From positions 558,001 to 622,000 of the forward strand of contig CAVXQE010000012.1 in assembly GCA_963763755.1 (NCBI GenBank): a stretch of 64,000 bases of DNA, read 5' to 3'. The stretch comes from Gaiellasilicea sp963763755. Lineage in GTDB: Bacteria; Actinomycetota; Thermoleophilia; Gaiellales; Gaiellaceae. Of the stretch, positions 9,646-17,937 are shown in pieces. The notes under the pieces were generated by a model. That model searched no databases and was not told the DNA's origin. It saw only the letters and a program-made list of their open reading frames with translations. The first letter of the stretch is position 1; every line of letters begins with the position of its first letter. The translations under genes were made by a program, and so were the position numbers.

Positions 9646-9861
9646 ATGGCCGACAGCGTCTATCGGGTCACAGAGGTGATCGGCGTCAGCACCGAGTCGT
9701 GGGAAGCAGCCGCCCGGACCGCGGTGGAGACCGCCGCCAAGACAGTTCGCGACCTGCGCATCGCCGAGGTCAGCCGCCAGGACCTGACGATCGAGAACGG
9801 CAAGGTGACGAGCTACCGCGTGCGGCTCTCGATCTCGTTCAAGTACGACACGGGCGACTGA
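9646..9861 (+). CDS. Dodecin family flavin-binding protein
   Basis: 71 residues, the family's size. YRVTEVIGVSTESWEAA and the central Trp are typical of dodecin, where the Trp stacks on the flavin; the protein assembles as a hollow dodecamer that stores and buffers flavins in the cytoplasm. GGAAGGAGTGGAGC immediately precedes the ATG at 9646, which fixes this start over an upstream in-frame Met. It stands alone, divergent from the FAD oxidase, and converges on a small hypothetical gene. Confidence 0.93.
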   Translation: MADSVYRVTEVIGVSTESWEAAARTAVETAAKTVRDLRIAEVSRQDLTIENGKVTSYRVRLSISFKYDTGD

Positions 9862-9869
9862 CGCTCGGC

Positions 9870-10037
9870 CTACGAGTCGGGGTCAGGCTTCTCGAGCCTG
9901 GCGGTTGACTCCGGCTCGGGCTCGAACTGCGGCGTCTTGTCGTCCCGCTGCTCGGGCTCGATGGAGTTCTCCGGGTAGAGAAATTCCTTCCGACTCGCCT
10001 GCCAGGTGCGGTACCGCTTGAGCCAGTTCCATTCCAC
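9870..10037 (-). CDS. Small hypothetical protein (55 aa), acidic tail
   Basis: A GTG-started frame reads EWNWLKRYRTWQASRKEF followed by a proline- and glutamate-rich tail (EPEQRDD, EPEPES) to a TAG 9 bases from the dodecin stop. The composition, aromatic and basic at the front and acidic at the end, looks like a real protein, and the other frames of this strip look like shadows. There is no clear Shine-Dalgarno. No family is recognised. Confidence 0.4.
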   Translation of the reverse strand: MEWNWLKRYRTWQASRKEFLYPENSIEPEQRDDKTPQFEPEPESTARLEKPDPDS

Positions 10038-10157
10038 AGTGCGAAGATAAGGCGTCCCTCGCGAATGCGGAGCTTCTTTCGACCGCAGCGTGAGGCCGAG
10101 GTTGGGCCTGGCCAGGCAAACCCGCCGCTTGCCGTAAGAGATCGACGATTAACTTCT

Positions 10158-10178
10158 GTCGACTCCGGGCACGCGGCC
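10158..10178 (+). repeat. 21-bp direct repeat, copy 1 (other copy 13947-13967)
   Basis: GTCG-A-CTCCGGGCACGCGGCC; the second copy differs only by G for A at the fifth base. The two copies flank the cell-wall gene group. May be chance in GC-rich sequence. Confidence 0.35.
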
Positions 10179-10218
10179 ACCGAGACCGGACATCGCTCGA
10201 GTCTGAGAGGAAAGCCGC

Positions 10219-10668
10219 ATGCCTACCGATCCGATCGCCCCCTGGCCGCTGGTCCGCCGCGGCGACAAGATCTTCCCCGTGCGTCCGCTGCAGCAACTTC
10301 TTCGCGCGCGTAACCACCCCGTTGCCGTGGACGGGATCTTCGGTCCGAACACCGAGACCGCTGTCAAGTCGTTTCAGCAAAGCCGCGGCCTCGCCGCTGA
10401 CGGCATCGTCGGGCCACAGACCTGGCCCAAGCTCGTCGTCCAGATCAAGAAGGGCAGCACCGGAGACGCCGTACGCGCGCTCCAGGAGGTGATGAAGTTC
10501 CACGACCAGTCGAACGGCGAAGGCCCCGGAGTTCAGATCGACGGCATCTTCGGCCCACGGACCGATGCGTTCGTACGCGGCTTCCAGACCGCCATCGGGA
10601 CGCCGTCCGACGGCATCGTCGGCCCAATAACCTGGCGCGGTCTGGTCAGCGGCATGTTCTCCGGCTGA
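10219..10668 (+). CDS. Peptidoglycan-binding protein with two PGBD-1 repeats
   Basis: 149 residues made of two tandem PG_binding_1 modules, each ending in the family's VDGIFGPNTETAV...ADGIVGPQTW type motif (first at about residues 37-67, second at 105-140). The modules bind glycan-peptide of the cell wall. There is no enzymatic domain and no obvious signal peptide. GAGAGGAAA precedes the ATG. It is followed after 6 bases by a hydrolase and then by two LytM-like genes, so the run looks like a cell-wall group. Confidence 0.9.
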   Translation: MPTDPIAPWPLVRRGDKIFPVRPLQQLLRARNHPVAVDGIFGPNTETAVKSFQQSRGLAADGIVGPQTWPKLVVQIKKGSTGDAVRALQEVMKFHDQSNGEGPGVQIDGIFGPRTDAFVRGFQTAIGTPSDGIVGPITWRGLVSGMFSG

Positions 10669-10674
10669 TCCGCA

Positions 10675-11491
10675 GTGGCCACGCCAGCAGGCGTCGTTCG
10701 GGTGTGGACTGTTCGCTATCTCGCCCACAACGGTCTCGCGCGAGACGCCCACATCGCGTTACCAGGCGACCTCGGGCCGGCGAACAATCCTCCCGTCCCG
10801 TTGATCATCTCGCCGCACGGGCGGGGCATCACAGGGCGCGCCAACCTCAACTTCTGGGGCAACCTGCCGGCACGGGGCCGGTTCGCGGTGATCAGCCCCG
10901 AGGGACACGGGCGGGTGCTGCCGCTGCACTCGTGGGGATGGGGAGAGCAGATCGACGATCTCGCGAACATGCAGTACGTGGCGAAGGCGACGCTCCCCTG
11001 GCTGCGGATCCGGCCGCACAGCGTCTACGCGATGGGCGGCAGCATGGGCGGCCAGGAAACGCTCCTGCTGGTCGCTCGCTACAACACCCTCCTGGCGGGA
11101 GCCGTGGCGCTCGACTCGCCGACGGATCTCGCGCGGCGCTACCGCGACTTCGCGCGCCTCTCCAACGGTCGTTCCCTCCAGGAGCTGGCGCGCCGGGAGG
11201 TCGGCGGCGTGCCGGAGAGCTACCCGGGAGCGTACGCGCGGCGCAGTCCGATCAACTACGCCCGCGCAATTGCCTTCTCGCGGGTGCCGCTGCAGATGTT
11301 CTGGAGCCTGGCCGACGAGGTCGTGCTCGACCAGGCGCACAACTCCGCGTTCCTCTTCCGGCGGATCAAGGAGCTGAACCCCGCGGCTCCGGTCACCGCC
11401 GTCGCCGGGAACTGGACGCACTCCGCCGGTATGCCGGTGAACCTTCCCGGCGCGCTGCGCCGCTTCGGGCTGCTGCCGCCCGGCCGTGTAA
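10675..11491 (+). CDS. Alpha/beta-hydrolase (prolyl-oligopeptidase-like fold)
   Basis: GTG start six bases after the preceding stop. The nucleophile elbow is AMGGSMGGQE (GxSxG) near residue 120; an acidic residue in ALADEVVLDQ and the His of NWTHSAG complete a plausible triad. About 270 residues. The frame as given runs on past 11491 into the next gene; a TAA at 11489-11491 lies in a neighbouring frame, so one base is probably wrong just before it. No signal peptide is evident. Substrate unknown; its place between a peptidoglycan-binding protein and LytM-like proteins hints at an envelope-related ester or peptide. Confidence 0.75.
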
Positions 11492-11506
11492 GACTCTCCG
11501 AACGAG

Positions 11507-12513
11507 ATGCCTCCGTTCCAGCAGCGCTACAACGACGACTTCCACGGCTGGCCCGTCTCGCCGCAGCACGAGCAGCATCCGGTCCGCGGCACGTTTCTCG
11601 ATCCGCGGCCCGATCCGAGACTCGGGCGCGATCTACCACACGGGAGTCGACGTCGCGGTCCGCGACGACAAGCCCGAGGCGGGCGCACCCGCCGGCCGGA
11701 CACACCGCGTCTTCGCGATCGAGGGCGGCGTCGTCGAGGAGGCAACCGCGCAGGGCGTCCGCGGCAACGTCCGCATCGGCCACTTCGGCTACGGCCACGT
11801 CGATGCGCGCGTGAAGAAAGGCGATCGAGTGCAAGGCCGGGCAGTTCATCGGCTGGACGACCAAGGGCTCCTGGCACGTTCACCTGACCGAGTTCTTCTT
11901 CCCCGGCGACGGCCGGCGCCTGCTGATCAATCCGCTCCGGCCCGGCGGAAAGCTGAGGCCCTACGTCGACACCGCGCCGCCGGTCATCCACGACGTCCGC
12001 TTCTACACCCCGGCGACACCGACCTGGGGCCGGCGCGTCACCGGCGTCGCGCAGCTGCCGCCGGCCGGGCAACGGCTCGACAAGTCGCGCCTGACCGGGA
12101 TCGTCGATATCCGGGCGCGCGTCAGCGACCCACAGTCGTTCCAGGGCTGGTTCCGCAACGTCCCCCTGCTCGCCGCGCCGCACCACCCGTACCGGATCGG
12201 GCTCCTCCTGATCCAGCGCCCCAGCGAGAAGGTCGTGCTCCGGCGCACGGTGTACATCGCCGTCCAGGAGCCACCGATCTCGCTCGGTCAGCACTACGCG
12301 CCCGGGACGAAGCAGAACCACCCCGCCGAGCCGGCCCTCAGACGGCGGATCCAGGGTGCAGGCGAATACTGGTTCCGGCTCTTCCAGAAGCCGTACTGGA
12401 ACACGACGCGCGTGCCGAACGGCCGCTACCTCCTCGTCGTCAGAGCGTGGGATGCTGCCGGCAACCGTGCCCGCTCGGACATCGAAATCGGGATTCGGAA
12501 CCCGCCGGTCTGA
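11507..12513 (+). CDS. M23/LytM-like metallopeptidase with C-terminal Ig-like domain, paralogue 1; frameshifted
   Basis: Begins RYNDDFHGWPVSPQHEQH. The LytM zinc ligands are present: HTGVD (near 11637) and HVH in GSWHVHLTE (near 11875-11883). A second half follows with APGTKQNHP and NGRYLLVVRAWDAAGNRA, a beta-sandwich-type ending. Shifts near 11613 and 11830 split the frame. The family cleaves peptidoglycan cross-bridges, usually outside the membrane, yet no signal peptide is visible. It is a clear paralogue of the next gene. Confidence 0.75.
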
Positions 12514-12516
12514 CGG

Positions 12517-13355
12517 ATGAGCTACGGCTGGCCCCTGAAACCGTTCGACCAGCAGCACCCGGTGCGCGGGTTCTTCTGCGATCCGCGCATCGGCGACAAG
12601 GGCGGGAAGGCGTTCCACTTCGGCGTCGACGTCTCCGCACCCGACGGGACCGCTGTCTACGCGGTCGAGGGTGGGATCGTGCATTCCGAAGGCGCCCAGA
12701 ACGTCGCGGTCGTCGGCGCCGGCGGCGACCACTCGCACGGCTACTGGCACATCATTCCGACGGTGCGTCATGGCCAGCGGGTGAGAAAGCACGCGCTGCT
12801 CGGTCACATCGCGAAGGACGTGGGGACATGTCCACTTCGCCGAGCGAAGGGGCGGCCGGTACGTGAACCCGTTGCGCGAAGGCGGACTGACGCCGTTCAA
12901 GGACTTCGGCGCGCCCGTGGTCGACCGGATCGTCGCCGAGCGGGCGCAGTCGAATCCTCGACCCGACGGCGCTGACCGGTCTCGTGAACCTGATCGCGGT
13001 GGCGCACGACAACCCGCCGATCTCCGCCGCGCCGCCCTGGCGCGGGATGCCGGTGACGCCCGCGCTCGTGCGCTGGCGGTTGGTGCGCGATGCGCGCGCT
13101 GTCATCCCCTGGCGAGTCGCGGCCGACTTCCGCACCAACCTCCTCCTGGGGGCGCGCTTCGGCGAGATCTACGCGGCGGGGACGCGCCAGAACCACCCAC
13201 CCTCACGCGGCCGTTTTCGCTTCTGGCTGGCTCGCGGCTGGGACACGCGCCGGCACCGCGACGGCCGCTACCGGCTCGACGTGGAAGCGGCGGACATTCG
13301 CGGCAATGCCTCCCGCGGGCACCTCGAGCTCGTGCTCGTGAACGACGAGGTGTAG
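12517..13355 (+). CDS. M23/LytM-like metallopeptidase with C-terminal Ig-like domain, paralogue 2; frameshifted
   Basis: Starts three bases after paralogue 1 and repeats its plan: GWPLKPFDQQHPVRGFF against GWPVSPQHEQHPVRGTF, HFGVD, a later HVHFAE (His codons at 12827 and 12833, in a corrected frame), then GTRQNHP and DGRYRLDVEAADIRGNA. At least two shifts, near 12820 and 12950, break the frame. The metal motif HxxxD...HxH is complete after correction, so it should be an active zinc peptidase. The pair arose by tandem duplication; divergence is considerable. Confidence 0.73.
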
Positions 13356-13457
13356 AGCCGATTTACAGCGTGCATTTCGATTGATATTTGACAGCGCCGC
13401 TGCAAGTCGGCACACTGTTTGCTTCGTCGCTGGGCACATTGCCCGGCTCAAAGCGGG

Positions 13458-13465
13458 AAGGAGGT
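13458..13465 (+). promoter_or_regulatory. Perfect Shine-Dalgarno AAGGAGGT of the mini-ORF
   Basis: Full complement to the 16S 3' end, five bases before a TTG start. Such a strong site in front of an 18-codon frame argues that the frame is translated. Confidence 0.6.
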
Positions 13466-13470
13466 CAGCA

Positions 13471-13524
13471 TTGGACAAGACAGCGATTCTGCGCGCCGGC
13501 TGGCCTCTCCTCTTCACGGCGTAG
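13471..13524 (+). CDS. Possible leader peptide (17 aa)
   Basis: TTG-started frame MDKTAILRAGWPLLFTA preceded by a perfect AAGGAGGT. Its last third lies inside an inverted repeat (13496-13504 with 13524-13532), so ribosome position could affect the hairpin. It sits in a 370-base stretch without a larger gene, about 200 bases before the next well-supported start at 13726. It may be a regulatory leader or a small hydrophobic peptide; nothing identifies it. Confidence 0.4.
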   Translation: MDKTAILRAGWPLLFTA

Positions 13525-13532
13525 CCAGCCGG
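13496..13532 (+). other. Inverted repeat / hairpin overlapping the mini-ORF
   Basis: CCGGCTGGC at 13496-13504 pairs perfectly with GCCAGCCGG at 13524-13532 across a 19-base loop. The stem begins inside the mini-ORF and ends after its stop codon. No T-tract follows, so it is not a classical terminator. A second weaker hairpin (CTGCC/GGCAG) lies just downstream near 13545. Confidence 0.4.
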
Positions 13533-13725
13533 GCCCGCAGACGCCTGCCTAGCTAGACGGCAGGGAAAAGGGAAGTCGTCATTCCGTACGCCCCTGCGTG
13601 GGGTGTTGGACATCGGCATCCGTAATTCGACCAGGAAAGGATGGCTCATTTCGTGAGCAACGAAATCGTGCCCATTTGCACAGACCGACTCGCTCGACGC
13701 CAGGAAACAGAGAGGAGGAAACACC

Positions 13726-14025
13726 ATGATGCATTACGAAGCACTCCGACAGCTGTCCCATGACCGCTGTGAACGGCTGCAGCGTGAGGCCGAGGCTGAG
13801 CGGCTGGCCCTGCAGGCCCGCGGCCAGCGGCAGAAGCGACGGCGCCGGCGGCTGGCACTGCACGCCACGCGCCATGCGAGGCACGACCTAAGCCCATGGC
13901 AGGACGCACTCGACCGCCGCGTGCCTGAGAGCTCGACGGACTCTTCGTCGGCTCCGGGCACGCGGCCGCTACTCATTGTCGGAAGCGATAGACCCGCGCG
14001 TCGTGCGGGCCGAGCCAGTCCTTGA
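13726..14025 (+). CDS. Small basic hypothetical protein (99 aa)
   Basis: GAGAGGAGG lies seven bases before the ATGATG start. The first half (HYEALRQLSHDRCERLQREA and a following RQKRRRRRLALHATRHAR) is a charged helix ending in a very basic patch, suggestive of nucleic acid or membrane-surface contact. The last 20 residues overlap the convergent gene and may be in the wrong frame. No family recognised. Confidence 0.5.
   Translation: MMHYEALRQLSHDRCERLQREAEAERLALQARGQRQKRRRRRLALHATRHARHDLSPWQDALDRRVPESSTDSSSAPGTRPLLIVGSDRPARRAGRASP
13947..13967 (+). repeat. 21-bp direct repeat, copy 2 (other copy 10158-10178)
   Basis: GTCG-G-CTCCGGGCACGCGGCC, 20 of 21 bases identical to copy 1, lying inside the 3' part of the small basic gene, 3.8 kb from copy 1. 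Confidence 0.35.
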
Positions 14026-15243
14026 AGGCGCGCGTTCGCGGCCGGGATCTTGCGAAACACCTGCTGCCCCGCTCCGATCGGAGGCGGCAGTGGATCCTGG
14101 ACGTACTCGGGCGAGCACCTCGCCCTGCGTGATCTGCTGCCCGTCGGCCTTGCTCGGTAGGCCCTTGAAGGTGACGACGCTGGTCGAGCCGCCGCGTCGT
14201 ACTGCGATCACCCAGAGCGTGCGGCCGTCCTGCCGCGTCACGACCTCGACGTCGCTCGCGCTTGCCTTCACCACGGCTCGGGCGTTCGGCGCCACGAGCG
14301 CCGGGTGGACGTGGTCGGAGGTGAGCTCGGCGACGAGCGGCTGCAGCACACGGTCCCAGAACGTCCAGTTCCAGCCCGCTTTGGCGTCTGCAGGCGTCGT
14401 GACCTGGGTCAGGTGGCCGCCGAAGAACGCCAGGCCGCGGGCGCCGTTGACGATCGCCTGATACGCCATGAACCGCTCGTCGTGCAGGCTCGGGAAGCGC
14501 GGCACGAGCCCGGGACGATCGCGGGTGGGGACGACACCGCTCCACGCGATCTGCAGCGTCATCCAGACGGGCTTCGGGCCGGCCGCAGTTCTCAGCGTCG
14601 TTGTCACGTCGCCGACCACGCTGAGATCCTTGTTGTCGGTGCCGCTGTGGGTGCCGGGCGGGTACGAGACCGGGTAGATGTCGGCGCCGGTGATGTCGCA
14701 CGCCGGGCGGTACGGCGTCAGCTGCGTCGCGGGGCTGCCCGGCGCGTGGGTGATGACGAGCGGGTGGTTCGGATCGAGAGCCTTGACGCGCTGGTAGCCG
14801 CGGATGAGCCCTGCGGGCCGGATCCAGCTGTCGCCCCGGAAGCGATTGCGCGGCTCGTCGACCCCTTTCCAGGCGCCGAGCGCGGCGTGGCCCTTGAGCG
14901 CATTGACCACCTTCACGAGCAACTGCTCGCGCGGCCCGGGCGTGCTGCCCGCGGGCAGATCCGTGAGGTCACCGAGCCAGACCCAGCACAGGAGGCCGTG
15001 CGTGGCGGCCGCGTCGAGCTTCGCGCGCTCCTGCGCGATCTGCCCGTTGGCGAACTCGGTGTTCCAGTCCGCGATGCCGGTGCGAACGATGCTCACGCCG
15101 GCGGCGGCGACCGCCGCCAGCCCGTTCCCGCCGCCGGGCCTCGCCCGGTCGGCCGGCGGCGCATTCGAGAGCGCGATCGGAAACAGCTTCCGCCCGCCGG
15201 TGACGAGGGCACCGGTCGCCGAGTCGATCGTCACCTTGGCCAC
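13973..15243 (-). CDS. Glycoside-hydrolase-like TIM-barrel protein; frameshifted at 3' end
   Basis: About 423 residues. The N-terminal IDSATGALVTGGRKLFPI and GVSIVRTGIADWN, then LGAWKGVDEPRN and ITGADIYPVSYP, resemble the (beta/alpha)8 fold of cellulase-like glycosidases, with the Glu of VDEPRN and Asp of GADIYP at plausible barrel ends. YQAIVNGARGLAFFGGHL is another typical strand. Two single-base shifts near 14035 and 14100 must be corrected to reach the natural end FKDWLGPHDARVYRFRQ. No signal peptide is clear. Family placement is by fold impression only. Confidence 0.65.
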
Positions 15244-15281
15244 GGAACGAGCGTATCCACGGCCGGAGATACGTTGCGGAG

Positions 15282-16287
15282 ATGGGACTCGGCTCGATAA
15301 CGCTCCCCCGGCGGCTGCGGATCGCGGCGGTCGTGCTGATCGTGGCGTGGTTCTTCCTCCCCGGTCTGCAGGCGTGGATCCCGCTCTGGATTCCCTTTGT
15401 CGTCTACGCCGCGCTCGAGCTGAACTTCCTCATCGTCGGCGTGCGCGAGCCGCACGTACCCACGACTCGCGGCCGGATCCCGGAGACGTCCGACATCGAA
15501 CAGTTCGGCGGCGAAGGGTGGCTCGCGCCGAGGCTCGTCCGGATCGAGGGGCAGGACGTCTGGATTCCCGCGGGCGGCAAGAGCGAGGAGGAGATCGAGG
15601 AGCTGATCGAGGAGAGCCGCGAACGGCTGCTGCAGGGGGAGCCGGCCCACAGTCTCTTCCCTCAGCCACCGCCAGTGGAGGTGCCGCGCCGCCAGCGCCT
15701 GCTCGCCCGGCTCGAAGGCGTCGCGGTGCTGGGGGCGCTCGCATTCGTCCTCTTCGTGCTCGTCCCCGACCGTGGCTGGAACGGGCTCGACAAGGCCGAC
15801 CAGGAGAAGACCGAGGCGCTCCTATCGTCCGAGGCGGGACGGATCGCCGGGCACACGGCGGTCGTTCACTGCGACGCAAGAGGCGAGGCGGTCGGCGTCG
15901 TCCAGCACGCCGACGGAATCGCCGAGGTCGGCGGCAGCAACGCCTACCTGACACCCGACATCTGTTACCGGCTCTACCGGCTCGAAGTACAAGGGCGACG
16001 AGGGCGCGTTCAGCCAGACCGCGCGGGCGATCGCCGTTCTCGCGCACGAGGCATGGCACCTCCATGGCGAGACGGACGAGGGAGTCACGAACTGCTACGC
16101 CTTCCAGAGCGGCGTCGCGCTCGGCCGGCGGCTGGGTCTGTCGGACGGCACGGCGGCTCGGATGATGCGCCAGCAGCTCGCCGACAACGCCATCTACGCG
16201 GCGTCAGCCCCGGAGTACCTCGTCCCGCGGGAGTGCCGCAACGGGGGCGCCCTCGATCTCGCGCCCGACAACGACCGGTTTCCCTGA
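15282..16287 (+). CDS. Membrane protein with HEAWH metalloprotease-like signature; frameshifted
   Basis: Two N-terminal hydrophobic segments (RIAAVVLIVAWFFLPGLQ and WIPFVVYAALELNFLIV), a hydrophilic region rich in Glu, a third segment (GVAVLGALAFVLFVLVP), then a soluble C-terminal domain. One extra G near 15985 hides the last domain, which after correction reads VLAHEAWHLHGETDE at 16036-16080; the HExxH there (codons 16045-16059) is a zinc-peptidase signature, with Glu and His residues just after. About 334 residues. No family recognised. Its 3' end overlaps the convergent gene by 84 bases. Confidence 0.7.
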
Positions 16288-17218
16288 CCGCAGCAGCAGG
16301 GCGCCCACGACCACGAGGATGGCCTCGACGAGCGTGATCGCGAGCCGGTTCAGGATCGTGGCCCCGAGCGCGACCGATTCGGTGGCGACCGCGAGCATCA
16401 GCCCGTACATCGACGCTTCGCGCACGCCGAGCCCCGAGGGGGCGAAGACCGCGAGGACGGCGACGATCGCACCGACGGCGGCGACACCGCCGAGGTACGG
16501 GATCGAGGAGACCGCCGGGTCGCCGCCCACCGACCGCAGCATGAAGAAGAGACCGGCGCCGCCGAGCGGCCAGGTGAGCGCGTAGAAGCCGAGCAGCTCG
16601 AACGTCGTTCGCGTGGGGAGCGGTGCCACCTCGTCGGCACCGAATGGACGCAGCAGCCGGGTCGCGACACGGCCGAACACCGGTGGGTAGAGCAGGATCG
16701 CGACGACGACCGCAAAGGCGGCGACCGGCAGCAGCGGCACGTCGGCGCCGCCGATGATCACGAGCCCGACGACGAAGACGATGACACCGGCGACCGCCGA
16801 GATCCCGGCCTCGAGCAGGATCGACGCGAGCACCACCGGCGTGTCCCTGACGCCGAAGCGCCGCAGCGCGACGACCCGCGCCGTCGGCGTCCAGACACCG
16901 CCCGGGATGTACTTCGCGAGCATCGAGAGCATCTCGGACTGCAGCGCGACGCGATACGGAACGCGGATCCCGTACGCGACGAGGATCCGCATCCAGCCGA
17001 GCACGAAGACGAGGTAGTAGGCGGCGACGATCGCCGTCCCGATCGCGAAGTCGCCGAGATCCGCGTGCCGGAGCAGAGGCTCGGCCTCCGCCCACACGTC
17101 GCGCAGCGCCCACCAGAGCGCGAGGAGCAGAATCGCGAGCCCGATCAGCTCGAGCGTCACGTAGACGCGCTTGGTGCGGAAGCGGCGCCAGGAGGCGCTT
17201 CAGGGTCTCGTTGCTCAC
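16204..17218 (-). CDS. Lysylphosphatidylglycerol synthase transmembrane/UPF0104 family membrane protein
   Basis: About 337 residues with seven or eight hydrophobic segments. LSMLAKYIPGGVWTPTAR and VFAPSGLGVREASM are the conserved loop motifs of the LPG_synthase_TM/AglD2 family, linked to flipping or transfer of lipid-linked groups. The natural start is GTG at 17218 (MSNETLKRL), with an extra base near 17185 before FRTKRVYVTLELIGL. No aminoacyltransferase domain is attached, so lipid lysinylation is not implied; a role in lipid translocation is more likely. Confidence 0.82.
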
Positions 17219-17281
17219 TCCGTCAGCCTACGCGCCGAGGCCTACGTTCCCTGCCGACGCGTTTTCCGTACAGTCCACGCG

Positions 17282-17937
17282 ATGCCCGGCCGGCGCACGC
17301 TCGCGATCGTGGCTCTGCTCGCGGCGTCCGCGTTGTGCGTCGCGACGGTCGAGATCCGAACGCACGAGACGGGCGACTCGTACTACCGCTTCCTCGTCTG
17401 GAACCTGATCCTGGCCTGGGTGCCGCTGGGATTCGCGATCGCGGCCTACTCGCGCGCGCGGCGGCGCGTCGATGCGCTCACGTGGGTGCTGCTCGTCCTC
17501 TGGCTGCTCTTCTTCCCGAACGCGCCGTACCTGCTCACCGACTTCATCCACCTCGGCGAAGGGCCGGCGCCGCTCTGGTACGACGCGTTGATGCTGTCGG
17601 CGTTCGCGTGGACAGGCCTGCTGCTCGGCTTCGCGTCGCTCTACCTCGTCCAAATGGTCGTCCGCCGCGCCTTCGGCGAGAGGGTCGCCTGGCTTGGCGT
17701 TGTCATCGCGCTCGTCCTCGCGAGCATCGGCGTCTACCTCGGCCGCTTCATCCGCTTCAACAGCTGGGATGCGCTCCTGCACCCGATCCGGGTGGCCGAT
17801 GTCATCCAGGAGCAACTCTCGTCGCCGGCGGCACGAATGGCCGAGGCGCTGGTCGCTTGACGGGCTTCTTGCTGGTCGGCTACCTCGTCGTCTACAGCTT
17901 CACCGATCTGAAGCTCGAGCTCGATCCGGACGACTAG
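17282..17937 (+). CDS. DUF1361 family membrane protein; frameshifted near 3' end
   Basis: About 218 residues, six membrane segments. WNLILAWVPLGFA and LWLLFFPNAPYLLTDFIHL are the DUF1361 hallmarks. A missing base near 17855 produces an early TGA; the corrected frame continues LTGFLLVGYLVVYSFTDL to the stop at 17937, which overlaps the convergent helicase stop in a shared CTAG. Function of the family is unknown. Confidence 0.82.

Noticed and set aside
10219..13355. Prophage lysis cassette
   Set aside because: Peptidoglycan-binding and LytM proteins occur, but there are no holin, capsid, tail or integrase genes.
16204..17218. Lysyl-phosphatidylglycerol synthase (MprF) activity for the membrane proteins at 16204 and 29598
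   Set aside because: Both have only the membrane part; the catalytic aminoacyltransferase domain is absent, so only a flippase-like role is suggested.
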